DNA of 38,431 bases from Perlabentimonas gracilis. GTDB taxonomy: Bacteria; Bacteroidota; Bacteroidia; Bacteroidales; Tenuifilaceae. The stretch covers positions 1 to 38,431 of the forward strand of contig NZ_JAANIG010000038.1 of assembly GCF_011174675.1 (NCBI RefSeq), read 5' to 3'. Each line of letters opens with the position of its first letter. Position 1 is the first letter of the stretch. Under the pieces are notes generated by a model. It saw only the letters and a list, made by a program, of their open reading frames with translations, did no database searches and was not told the DNA's origin. The position numbers and the translations under genes were made by a program. Positions 9,432 through 16,561 of the stretch are shown piece by piece.

Positions 9432-9691
9432 CTACTAGCCATCGCCCACGCCCCACTCCAACTTCATCATTCTACATTCTACATTCGATATTCAACATTC
9501 CCTGACCGACATAACATCTAGGCAGACGAGGATATTCAACATTCAAAGAAATAATGAACACTGAATTTCGATTTTCGATTTTCGAAGTGGTTGGAAAACG
9601 AATGAGCAAAACACGATAACAAATGCCCACTCCCTACCCAACTTCATCATTTTTCATTTTTCATTTTACATTTTACATTCTACATTCAAAG

Positions 9692-9778
9692 AATCTCTCG
9701 CTAACCAACCAGGTTGGAAGGCAGGGTCGCTATGCCGTAAAGGATTGTTAGCTATACGCCATTGCCCACTCCCCACCC
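9692..9778 (+). repeat. 87-bp direct repeat, copy 1
   Basis: This copy runs from AATCTCTCGCTAACCAACC to GCCCACTCCCCACCC. It matches copy 2 (9932-10018) at all but one position (GGTTGGAAG versus GGTTTGAAG), at an offset of exactly 240 nt. Confidence 0.9.
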
Positions 9779-9931
9779 ATTTTAGGCATTTGCCGCAAGG
9801 CAAAGGCGCAAAACAGACTCTGTGGTCTCTATGTTTCCTCAAGTATTGTCAAAAGCGTATGGGGTAACCCGTAGCCATCCCCGACAACTGAATATTTTGG
9901 GGTATGTGCAATAATTTTCTCTGTGTTAAAA

Positions 9932-10018
9932 AATCTCTCGCTAACCAACCAGGTTTGAAGGCAGGGTCGCTATGCCGTAAAGGATTGTTAGCTATACGCC
10001 ATTGCCCACTCCCCACCC
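9932..10018 (+). repeat. 87-bp direct repeat, copy 2
   Basis: Nearly identical to 9692-9778. Weaker GCCCACTCCC(T/C)ACCC echoes are visible near 9440 and 9623, suggesting an older, decayed tandem series. Confidence 0.9.
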
Positions 10019-10257
10019 CAACTCTAATCCTGCCATAGGCAGGAAAGCCTTAAACCTTAAACTCTAAACTTTAAACCCAGATTAGTCATTAGGAGTTCAG
10101 CGAACCAATGGCTTAGCTAGGTTTAACCCTCCCGATGAATCGGGACAGGCTGATTTAGAAAAACTAAATTTGTAAGCATTTATGATTGCAAATTTTTTAG
10201 TTTTTCTTCATCGATTTGTCAAATTAACACCCATATAATCAATGGATAAATTGTGTC

Positions 10258-10284
10258 TTTTTCTAATGGCGGTCATTAGAAAAA
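10258..10284. repeat. 11-bp perfect hairpin in spacer
   Basis: TTTTTCTAATG (10258-10268) is exactly complementary to CATTAGAAAAA (10274-10284) with a GCGGT loop. On the minus strand the stem also ends in a T5 run, so it could act as a weak terminator in either direction. No gene that needs it is adjacent. Confidence 0.55.
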
Positions 10285-10465
10285 GAATCGCTAATGACAA
10301 CCGGAGCGAAGCGTAGCTCAGCGTTAGCTAAATTTGGGTTAAATTTGCCATAGGTAGGCAAGCCATAAACTTTCAACATCCCGCTACCGACACTTATCCT
10401 CCCGACCCAAAGATGAAAAGCCATATTACCCAACATATGTGGCCATGATTACAATAAAAAATCAT

Positions 10466-10473
10466 TACTTTTG
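10466..10473 (+). promoter_or_regulatory. TAnnTTTG -7 box before the structured RNA
   Basis: TACTTTTG fits the Bacteroidota -7 consensus. The predicted start, near 10480, falls about 10 nt before the first stem of the hairpin chain. A clear -33 TTG is not seen. Confidence 0.5.
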
Positions 10474-10479
10474 TTTTCA

Positions 10480-10750
10480 AAATATACATTTTGTCAAAGC
10501 AGAGAAACGAACGAACTCTCCTCTGACAATCAACTTTTTACACCGCCTAATCAGCCATATCGCCATGGGACTGACCGGGCGAAGCTGTGTAAAGGCCTAA
10601 CGAATTAGGACTATCTCAGAAGTAAAAAGATGATATAATCTGCCTTTTACTCGCATACCGAAAATATGGTACGCAGTTTTGCAAATTGGTTCTCATTCCA
10701 TTGTATTTAAAAACCAATGTGGCGATTAAGCGTTGATGTGATGAGGCGGT
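10480..10750 (+). ncRNA. Candidate structured non-coding RNA, unknown family
   Basis: Six consecutive stems can be drawn. Stem 1: 10491-10504 with 10516-10529 (12 pairs, two 1x1 mismatches). Stem 2: TTTACAC 10537-10543 with GTGTAAA 10587-10593, continued by CGCC/GGCG, TCAG/CTGA and CCAT/ATGG. Stem 3: CCTAA-CGAA-TTAGG 10596-10609. Stem 4: AGTAAAAAGAT 10621-10631 with ATCT and TTTTACT to 10651. Stem 5: 10653-10659 with 10668-10674. Stem 6: ATTGGTT 10685-10691 with AACCAAT 10712-10718. The six-base loop of stem 2 (ATCGCC, 10559-10564) is exactly complementary to GGCGAT (10721-10726), a likely pseudoknot. A TAnnTTTG box precedes it. The start is inferred from that box and the 3' end is uncertain. 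It does not show tmRNA, RNase P, SRP or 6S hallmarks. Confidence 0.55.
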
Positions 10751-10789
10751 AAGGCAATGAAAAGGTAATATGATATGAAATGTAAAGCG

Positions 10790-10905
10790 CTAAACGTTTA
10801 CCTACCGCAACGATAGTGAAGGTAGGCAGAACGTAGAACATAAAACACTGAACCTACCTGCCGGTAGGCAGGCACAGAACGTAAAACGCTGAACGCTAGA
10901 TCAAA
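10790..10905. repeat. Heptad tract and palindromes between the RNA candidate and the MNT gene
   Basis: Units such as GCTAAAC, GTAAAAC and GCTGAAC alternate with CCTACCGCAACGATAG-type and CCTACCTGCCGGTAGGCAGG palindromic pieces. A nearly identical arrangement recurs at 13491-13613. Confidence 0.65.
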
Positions 10906-10918
10906 CATAATATCATCA

Positions 10919-11323
10919 ATTACTAACGTCCTAAAAAACCAAGAGGATATAGTATTTGTATACCTTTTTGGTTCGTTTGTTTCAAAGGAGAAATATCAAG
11001 ATATCGACATTGCCATATACACCAGTAACGACCACAGTCTTTTATTTCTGGGTGAGATTCAAACTGAGCTAGAAATGGCCGTAGGCAGAAAAATTGATAT
11101 TATACACCTAAATAATATCATTTCACAAAATCCGGCTCTTGCCCACGAGATTGTCTCCAAAGGATTAATTGTTGTTGACAAAGAACCATTAACACAGAAA
11201 AACTTTAAAGAAAAAGCGCTAATAAGCCATTTCGACAATGCCGCATTAAACCGCCAAATGCAAGAGGCTTTTCGCAATAGGATTAGAAACCGTAAAATTG
11301 GGGTGCGAAACTATGCGAAATAG
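10919..11323 (+). CDS. MNT-type nucleotidyltransferase antitoxin (MntA-like), no ATG start
   Basis: The reading frame carries the minimal nucleotidyltransferase signature: GSFVSKEKYQDIDIA, with Gly-Ser at 10970-10975 and the two acidic residues at 11000-11008, then the third acidic residue in KIDIIHL. In the MNT/HEPN (type VII) systems this enzyme AMPylates the HEPN toxin and neutralises it. The frame is open from 10868 but contains no ATG, GTG or TTG before the signature; the only in-frame ATG is at 11075, beyond the catalytic motif. ATT at 10919, used here, gives about 134 residues; ATA at 10907 or CTG at 10889 are alternatives. The 5' end abuts heptad repeat DNA, so the true start may have been lost. 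It overlaps the HEPN gene by 11 nt. Confidence 0.72.
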   Translation: MTNVLKNQEDIVFVYLFGSFVSKEKYQDIDIAIYTSNDHSLLFLGEIQTELEMAVGRKIDIIHLNNIISQNPALAHEIVSKGLIVVDKEPLTQKNFKEKALISHFDNAALNRQMQEAFRNRIRNRKIGVRNYAK

Positions 11324-11717
11324 CAGGCTAATACAACTCGAAAGAAATATTGCTGAACTTGAACAGCTTGGCAAGATATATACTGCAGACGATTTTAAGA
11401 CAGATACACCCAAGCAATGGGCTCTTCGCTACGGTTTTCTTGAGTCCATTCAGATAATGATAGACCTCTCTTGCCACATAGTTGTTCATCAGAACCTAGG
11501 CACAGCAAACACTTATGCCGATTGCATAGTCCTACTTCGTAAGTTTAACTATATCGACGCTAGTCTCGAAAAATCCTTAAAAGGAATGGCGGGATTAAGA
11601 AACTTGCTGGTTCACGAATACGTGATTGTTGATATCGACAAGTTATACGGAATGCTACAGCACCTTGATGATTTTAAGGACTTTATTGTTGCCATCGAGC
11701 AGTACACCGACAAATAA
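11313..11717 (+). CDS. HEPN-domain toxin (HepT/DUF86-like ribonuclease)
   Basis: This protein has about 134 residues from the ATG at 11313; an upstream TTG at 11298 is less likely. It is all-helical in character and carries the HepT catalytic signature R-X4-H-X-Y as RNLLVHEY (Arg96, His101, Tyr103). In characterised MNT/HEPN pairs this motif cleaves RNA, and the tyrosine is the residue AMPylated by MntA. The gene overlaps the end of the MNT frame, as expected for a coupled toxin-antitoxin operon. The toxin motif looks intact while the antitoxin start is unclear. Confidence 0.86.
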   Translation: MRNSRLIQLERNIAELEQLGKIYTADDFKTDTPKQWALRYGFLESIQIMIDLSCHIVVHQNLGTANTYADCIVLLRKFNYIDASLEKSLKGMAGLRNLLVHEYVIVDIDKLYGMLQHLDDFKDFIVAIEQYTDK

Positions 11718-12034
11718 GCACAAAACTGTCAATTTAGAACTTTAACCCTAATCCTTAAACATTAAACATTGAACTGTTAACCTTATTTAGGGATTGTCAA
11801 CGTAAAACACTTAACGCTGAACCTACCATAGGTAGGCAGGCACAAAACACGAAACACGAAACATTAAACCCTAACGTCATGGCGAGGAGGGTACGACGAA
11901 GCCATCTTTTAACAGATTGCCACGCCTTGCAAGACCTGTCCCGCACGTACTTTTGCGGAAAAACGGCTGTCTTACGAGACACGGCGCTAAACCTAGAACA
12001 CCGTATATAAACCCTCGAACGAGAAATGATTTAA
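11718..12034. repeat. Non-coding spacer of heptads and palindromes
   Basis: It contains period-7 AAC tracts, a CCTACCATAGGTAGGCAGG palindrome at about 11821 and a diverged GTCATGGCGA-type repeat at 11873-11945. No credible gene is seen on either strand. Confidence 0.65.
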
Positions 12035-13414
12035 ATGCTACAACCCTCCGACATAATAAATCTAATTTCTCTTGGAGAAAGCGAAACGCTTGAGTTCAAA
12101 AACTCTTTTAACAAGGAGGTGATTGAAACTCTTGTTGCTTTCGCTAATACATCGGGTGGTAAGATTTTAGTAGGCATTAATCCTACAGGAAAGATAACTG
12201 GGACTGAATTGAATGCTGAATCTATTCAAAATTGGATAAATGAGATTAAAAACAAAACCACTCCAAGTATACTTCCTGAGGCAAATAGCGTAAGCATAGA
12301 CAATAAAACTGTTCTTATATTAAGCATAAAGGAGTATCCAATAAAACCAGTCGCAACCCGTGGCAAATACTTTAAACGTGTAGCAAATTCCAACCATTTG
12401 CTCAATATTTCAGAAGTAGTGAACCTACATTTACAGTCATTCAACACCAGTTGGGATTTTCATCTAAATAGCCAATTTAACATCAATGAAATTTCACTCA
12501 ATAAGGTTCAAGAGGCTATTGATGCAATCAACCAAACGGGTTCAAGAATTAATGACGATCCGTTAACATTCCTAGTGAAGAACGATCTGGTACGAGATGG
12601 GCAAATTACCAATGCAGCATACCTCCTTTTTACAAACCGGGATACTGTTTTAACAACCATAGAATTAGGTAGATTTCAAACTACTACGATAATAAAGGAT
12701 AGCACTCGAACAAAATCCGACATACTTGCTCAGATAAATGAGGTTATGGATTTTGTCAAGAAACACATCAACAAGGAAGTTATTATTACGGGTAAACCTC
12801 AGAACACACAAAAATGGCAGTATCCACTAGAGGCCATAAGAGAGATTATTGTCAATATGATTATTCATCGGGACTACCGTAGTTCTTCCGATTCTATTGT
12901 AAAAATATTTAACGATCGTATTGAGTTTTATAACCCTGGGAAACTTCCCGAAGGGATAACTGTTAACGACTTGCTAACGAATAACTATAAATCAACACCC
13001 AGAAACAAGTTAGTAGCCGATTTCTGCAAAAGTTTGGGTCTAATAGAAAAATACGGTTCTGGAATACAACGAATTATTGAGCATTTCGAGGAGGCTAACC
13101 TTCCACAACCAGAATTTAGGAATATCTCTGAGGGTTTTATGGTTACTGTTTTTTCTGATGAATTTACAGATAAGGTCCCCGATAGGGTCCCCGATAGGGT
13201 CCCCGATAGGGTCCCCGATAGCCTTACAGAAAATCAACACAAAATACTTGAACTAGTTTCAAGAAACAATACAATCTCTATGTCTGCAATTGCCGATGGC
13301 ATAGGCATTTCTAAACGAAAAGTCCTTGACAATATCAACAAGTTAAAATCACTTGGTTTAATAAACCGAGTCGGCTCAGCCAAAGGCGGACACTGGCAAC
13401 TCGTCAATAAATAA
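12035..13414 (+). CDS. AlbA_2/HATPase_c_4 (RecG-like) putative transcriptional regulator with wHTH
   Basis: This 459-residue protein has three regions. The N-terminal AlbA_2 (divergent AAA-4) domain, about residues 8-130, contains GESETLEFKNSF and AFANTSGGKILVGI. An HATPase_c_4-like region, about 240-380, contains EAIREIIVNMIIHRDY, FYNPGKLP and GLIEKYGSGIQRI. The C-terminal winged helix, about 400-459, contains SMSAIADGIGISKRKVLDNINKLKSLGLI. Such proteins are annotated as ATP-binding transcriptional regulators, and few have known roles. Before the winged helix is a VPDR repeat (four 12-bp units). It stands alone between repeat-rich spacers and appears intact. A related protein without the winged helix lies at 37127. 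Confidence 0.85.
   Translation: MLQPSDIINLISLGESETLEFKNSFNKEVIETLVAFANTSGGKILVGINPTGKITGTELNAESIQNWINEIKNKTTPSILPEANSVSIDNKTVLILSIKEYPIKPVATRGKYFKRVANSNHLLNISEVVNLHLQSFNTSWDFHLNSQFNINEISLNKVQEAIDAINQTGSRINDDPLTFLVKNDLVRDGQITNAAYLLFTNRDTVLTTIELGRFQTTTIIKDSTRTKSDILAQINEVMDFVKKHINKEVIITGKPQNTQKWQYPLEAIREIIVNMIIHRDYRSSSDSIVKIFNDRIEFYNPGKLPEGITVNDLLTNNYKSTPRNKLVADFCKSLGLIEKYGSGIQRIIEHFEEANLPQPEFRNISEGFMVTVFSDEFTDKVPDRVPDRVPDRVPDSLTENQHKILELVSRNNTISMSAIADGIGISKRKVLDNINKLKSLGLINRVGSAKGGHWQLVNK
13174..13221 (+). repeat. 12-bp tandem repeat (four units) inside the regulator gene
   Basis: Four identical units of GGTCCCCGATAG encode VPDR repeats. Each unit is a multiple of three, so copy-number change would keep the frame and only alter the linker length before the winged helix. 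Confidence 0.92.
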
Positions 13415-13737
13415 TATTGTTGTACAAACAAGGAACAATGAACACAGTACAAAAAACATAAATCGATAATGCGATGATGAGACGAACGCTAAACGTTTAC
13501 CTGCCGCAACGATAGTGAAGGTAGGCCGAAAGTAGAATGCAAAATGCTAAACTCTGAACTCTAAACTCTGAACTCTGAACGTAAAACGCTAAACCTACCT
13601 GCCGGTAGGCAGGCGTAAAACGCAGAACGCCAAACGTAAAACGCTGAACCTGTCTGCCGACAGGCCATAGCCGTCAAGCTAAGGATACAAAAGAAACAAA
13701 TATTTCTATAGGATTGAGCAGAATATGAATACAATAG
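13415..13737. repeat. Non-coding spacer with heptad tract and palindromes
   Basis: A clear heptad array lies at about 13545-13590 (GCTAAAC, TCTGAAC, TCTAAAC, TCTGAAC units in register). It is followed by CCTACCTGCCGGTAGGCAGG (13594) and CCTGTCTGCCGACAGG (13648). The CCTGCCGCAACGATAG piece near 13500 duplicates that at 10801. No gene is seen. Confidence 0.7.
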
Positions 13738-13894
13738 CCCTCGTAGAGGGCACATAGCGATTGAAGAAATTGATTCAAATAAATTAGCGCTTCGTAGATG
13801 CGCAATAAGGGTTGCGGATATATATATTGCACCCCCACGGGGTGCTTTAAGGCTTTGCAATCTATACCCTATCGCTATGCACCCTCTACGAGGG
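13738..13894. mobile_element. MITE/REPIN-like element with 24-nt inverted ends
   Basis: The left end (13738-13761, CCCTCGTAGAGGGCACATAG...) is complementary to the right end (13871-13894) at 22 of 24 positions. Inside are a 7-bp perfect hairpin GCACCCC-CAC-GGGGTGC (13829-13845) and a smaller GCGC hairpin near 13787-13804. There is no coding capacity. This architecture fits a non-autonomous palindromic element, perhaps moved by a RAYT-type transposase in trans; that link is inference. Confidence 0.6.
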
Positions 13895-13984
13895 TGTGAA
13901 TAAGGATATAAACGACTTTAGATAAATTGAAATTGATCTTAACTTGACGGCTATGGCCGGTAGGCAGGCGTAAAACGCAATTAA

Positions 13985-14826
13985 GTGAGCCAAGGAGAGA
14001 TTATAATATATAAAGTTGAAAACAAAACGAACTTCCAAATTGAAGTTAGGGTTGAATAGGAGAATGTTTGGCTTAACAGACAACAAATGGCACTTCTATT
14101 TAATAGAGATGTTAAAACAATAGGCAAGCACATAACAAATGCACTAAGGAAGAGTTAAGAAACTTTTCAGTTGTCGCAAAATTTGCGACAACTGCCACAG
14201 ACGGTAAAACCTATCAGGTAGAGTATTATAGCCTAGATATGATAATTTCCGTTGGATACCGAGTTAAATCTGAAAGAGGGGTGCAGTTCAGGATCTGGGC
14301 AAACAAAATATTAAAAGACTTTCTGTTAAAGGGGTATTCTGTTAATCAAAGAATTGAAAGAATAGAGAATGATGTCCATAGCCTTAAAGAAAAGGTAGAT
14401 CAATTTAATATCCAGATTAATGCTAATCTACCACCCAACGAAGGTATCTTTTACGATGGACAAATATTCGATGCACATATATTTGTCTCTGAAATTTTAA
14501 AAACAGCAAGAGAATCAATTATTATAATTGACAACTATGTGGACGAGGGTGTACTCTTGTTGTTATCTAAAAGGGAAATTCGAGTAACCGCCACCATTTA
14601 CACCAAAAACATTACTAAGCAATTTCTTAAAGCCCTTACTCTTTACAATACTCAATATCCTAGAGTGACTATCGAAAAATTTAGTAAGTCTCACGATCGT
14701 TTCTTGATTATAGATGGCAAAACAGTTTACCACATAGGAGCATCTTTAAAAGATCTTGGGAAAAAATGGTTTGCATTCTCAAAAATGGAAATTGATGCCA
14801 AAGAAATCATTGATAGACTAAGGTAA
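13985..14826 (+). pseudogene. RhuM-family protein, inactivated by a stop and a frameshift
   Basis: Joined frames give a recognisable RhuM-family protein. A GTG at 13985 opens MSQGEIIIYKVENKT. An in-frame TAG at 14057 interrupts the N-terminal domain (..RVE*ENVWLNRQQMALLF). A frame change at about 14141-14150 (..GKHITNALR / EELRNFSVV..) then brings the frame of the intact distal part, with FATTATDGKTYQVEYY and SLDMIISVGYRVKSERG. An isolated ATG at 14239 leaves a 195-residue fragment: the end of the RhuM domain, a coiled linker (QRIERIENDVHSLKEKV) and a PLD-like module with DNYVDEGVLLLLSKR and SHDRFLIIDGKTVYHIGASLKDLGKKWFAFSKM. RhuM-like proteins are common in accessory DNA; their role is poorly known. 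A functional C-terminal fragment cannot be excluded. Confidence 0.82.
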
Positions 14827-15296
14827 GAATAAGTAAAAAAACTAAGCACTGTACGCTGAACCTACCTGCTCTACCGGTAGACAGGCGCCAAACGTTTACC
14901 CTGAGCGCCTGTCCCGAGCGAAGCCGAGGGGGAGTCGAAGGGCCAAACGCAAGGAGATATCCACAAATCTACCTGTCGGTAGACAGGTTACACAAACCTG
15001 CTTGCCAGCAGGTAAGTTAACACAAATACCTCCAAATTTAATTTGAGAAAATCTGTGCTAACCTGTCCGCCCTCTGGCGGATCTGTGGACAAAACGCTAA
15101 ACGTAGAATCTCGTCAACTTCCAAAAAACGTCAGTTTTCGAGACACAGCGCAAAACGTAAAACGCTGAACGCCAAACGTAGAACCTACCACAGGTAGGCA
15201 GGCACAAAACACCATCGCTACCCCCAACCCCTAAAGCGATGCACTGAGTGGTACGCTGAGTTTGTCGAAGCGGGGAGAGCCAACACACAGGATAAA
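14827..15296. repeat. Non-coding, repeat-filled spacer before wzz
   Basis: It holds CCTACC/GGTAGG palindromes (14862, 14971, 15184), a CCCTGAGCG...GAGTCGAAGGG-type repeat (about 14899-14941), a second GCTGAGTTTGTCGAAGCG piece (about 15253) and a CCACAAAT element. No credible gene is seen. Confidence 0.7.
14960..15090. repeat. CCACAAAT...ATCTGTGGAC palindromic element, copy 1
   Basis: The element opens with TCCACAAAT and closes with ATCTGTGGAC, which are near-complementary ends. Internal ACACAAAT and AATTTGAGAAAATCTGTG parts and nested CCTGC...GCAGG palindromes are present. It shares order and wording with 16562-16673. Confidence 0.6.
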
Positions 15297-15398
15297 CGTA
15301 GAACTGAACCCTGAACCCCGAACTCTAAACCTTAAACTTTAAACCTTAAACCTTGAACCTTAAACCTTGAACCTAGAACCTTGAACCTAGAACGCTAT
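15297..15398 (+). repeat. Telomere-like heptad array directly upstream of wzz
   Basis: This is an in-register series of seven-base units such as GAACCCT, TAAACCT, GAACCTT and GAACCTA, ending about 6 nt before the ATG at 15405. It leaves almost no room for a conventional leader, so either the promoter lies inside or before the array, or wzz is read from upstream. Confidence 0.75.
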
Positions 15399-15404
15399 AA
15401 TCAT

Positions 15405-16529
15405 ATGACAGAAAACATTAAATCCCCTTCCGACGAAATCGATCTAATCGAACTTATCCGCCACCTTTGGGACGGCCGCAAGCTAATTATTAAGATTACC
15501 GCTGCATTTATAGCCCTTGGTCTTGTTATTGCCATTACCAGCCCCAAGCAGTACAAGGTGGAAACCAGACTTTTGCCTGAGGCAAAAAGTGCCTCGGGAG
15601 GAGGAGCCGCAGCCCTATTGTCATCCCTTGGTGGACTGGGCGGTTTCTCTATGCCGCTGGGCGAGGGAGCCGATGCCATTGGCCCCATGCTCTACCCCGA
15701 TGTGCTAAAAAGCACACCTTTCTACTTGGAGTTGCTAAACCATAAAGTTACCTATAAAGCCAACGACGGAACACTTAATATAACCGTTTTTGAATATCTA
15801 AACGACCACACCAAAGGGTCACTAGTAGGTGTAGTAATGAAATACACCTTAAAGTTACCCTGGACAATTTTAGGATGGATTAGAGGCGAACAAAAAACAT
15901 CAGAAGTAAGCGAAGAGCCAGAGCCCTATCAATTCACCCGAATGACATTGGAGCAGTTCCAAATCATTAAAAAGTTAGGCGATAAAATAAGCGCTAACAT
16001 TGATCAAAAAAATGGTGTTATTAATATTTCTGCAGAATTTGGTGACCCATACATTACTGCACAAGTAGCCAACTTTGCCGTTGAGTATCTATCCAACTAC
16101 ATTACCGAGTACCGAGTAGAAAAGGCCAAAACCGATCTACTGTTTATTCAGGAGCGTTACAGCGAACGGGAAAAAGAATACCTGCAAGCACAAAATGAAC
16201 TTGCCCAATTCCGCGATGCCAACCGCAATGTTCAATCCGCTGCTGCCCGCACAGAGGAGGAACGCCTAAACAATAAGTACACTCTAGCATTTAACGTGTA
16301 CAACGGCCTTGCCCAACAGCTAGAGCAGGCTAAAATTAAGGTGCAGGAGGAAACACCTGTCATTAAAATTCTTGAGCCTGTTCAAGTGCCAGTAGAAAGG
16401 AGCAAGCCAAGACGATCGTTAATACTGGTTGTATTTGCCTTCCTTGGCGGGTTTATTGGGGTTGGGTATGTGTTTGGGAAACTTATATGGGAGAATATTA
16501 GGGAGCAATTAAAAACCGACAAAGTTTAA
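15405..16529 (+). CDS. wzz: Wzz-type polysaccharide chain-length determinant
   Basis: This protein has 374 residues from the ATG at 15405; a TTG at 15381 lies in the repeat array and is unlikely. The Wzz layout is clear. A cytoplasmic start EIDLIELIRHLWDGRK is followed by TM1 (about 30-46). A periplasmic region comes next, with a Gly-rich stretch (ASGGGAAALLSSLGGLGG) and a long coiled coil (about 240-320, KTDLLFIQERYSEREKEY). The Pro-rich PVQVPVERSKPRR leads into TM2 (about 344-365). It has no cytoplasmic tyrosine kinase domain. It would set the length of the Wzy-made polymer in the inner membrane. It is the first locus gene after the interruption and is separated from rfbA by 207 nt containing a dispersed repeat. 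Confidence 0.9.
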   Translation: MTENIKSPSDEIDLIELIRHLWDGRKLIIKITAAFIALGLVIAITSPKQYKVETRLLPEAKSASGGGAAALLSSLGGLGGFSMPLGEGADAIGPMLYPDVLKSTPFYLELLNHKVTYKANDGTLNITVFEYLNDHTKGSLVGVVMKYTLKLPWTILGWIRGEQKTSEVSEEPEPYQFTRMTLEQFQIIKKLGDKISANIDQKNGVINISAEFGDPYITAQVANFAVEYLSNYITEYRVEKAKTDLLFIQERYSEREKEYLQAQNELAQFRDANRNVQSAAARTEEERLNNKYTLAFNVYNGLAQQLEQAKIKVQEETPVIKILEPVQVPVERSKPRRSLILVVFAFLGGFIGVGYVFGKLIWENIREQLKTDKV

Positions 16530-16561
16530 ACGCTAAGGCGGGAAGACGCTAAATTTTATTA

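Larger units (their letters stand above)
9432..10465. repeat. Non-coding, repeat-filled spacer
   Basis: About 1 kb without a credible gene. It holds period-7 low-complexity tracts (TACATTC, TTCATTT, CTTAAAC-like units around 9470-9500, 9640-9690 and 10040-10080), an 87-bp direct duplication, short palindromes of the CCTGCCATAGGCAGG kind and one strong hairpin at 10258. Open frames here are short and have no recognisable sequence. Confidence 0.75.

Noticed and set aside
10480-10750. Structured RNA considered as tmRNA, RNase P RNA, SRP RNA or retron ncRNA
   Set aside because: There is no tRNA-like end or tag frame, no GAGGAAAGTCCGGGC-like RNase P core, no SRP loop, and no reverse transcriptase gene nearby.
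11797-11982. Minus-strand open frame in the spacer
   Set aside because: It is built from heptad and REP-like repeat DNA, with no recognisable protein motif.
13829-13845. GCACCCC-CAC-GGGGTGC hairpin as an intrinsic terminator
   Set aside because: It has only TTT after the stem and no gene directly upstream; it is better explained as an internal part of the palindromic element.
13561-13860. Minus-strand open frame of 99 codons
   Set aside because: It lies across heptads, palindromes and the MITE-like element; the translated sequence is repeat-derived.
15097-15288. Minus-strand open frame before wzz
   Set aside because: It consists of translated repeats (FYVWRSAFYVLR type) shared with other spacer frames.
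9432-15398. Heptad tracts and repeated palindromes considered as a CRISPR array
   Set aside because: No regular alternation of identical repeats with unique spacers of constant length, and no cas genes nearby.
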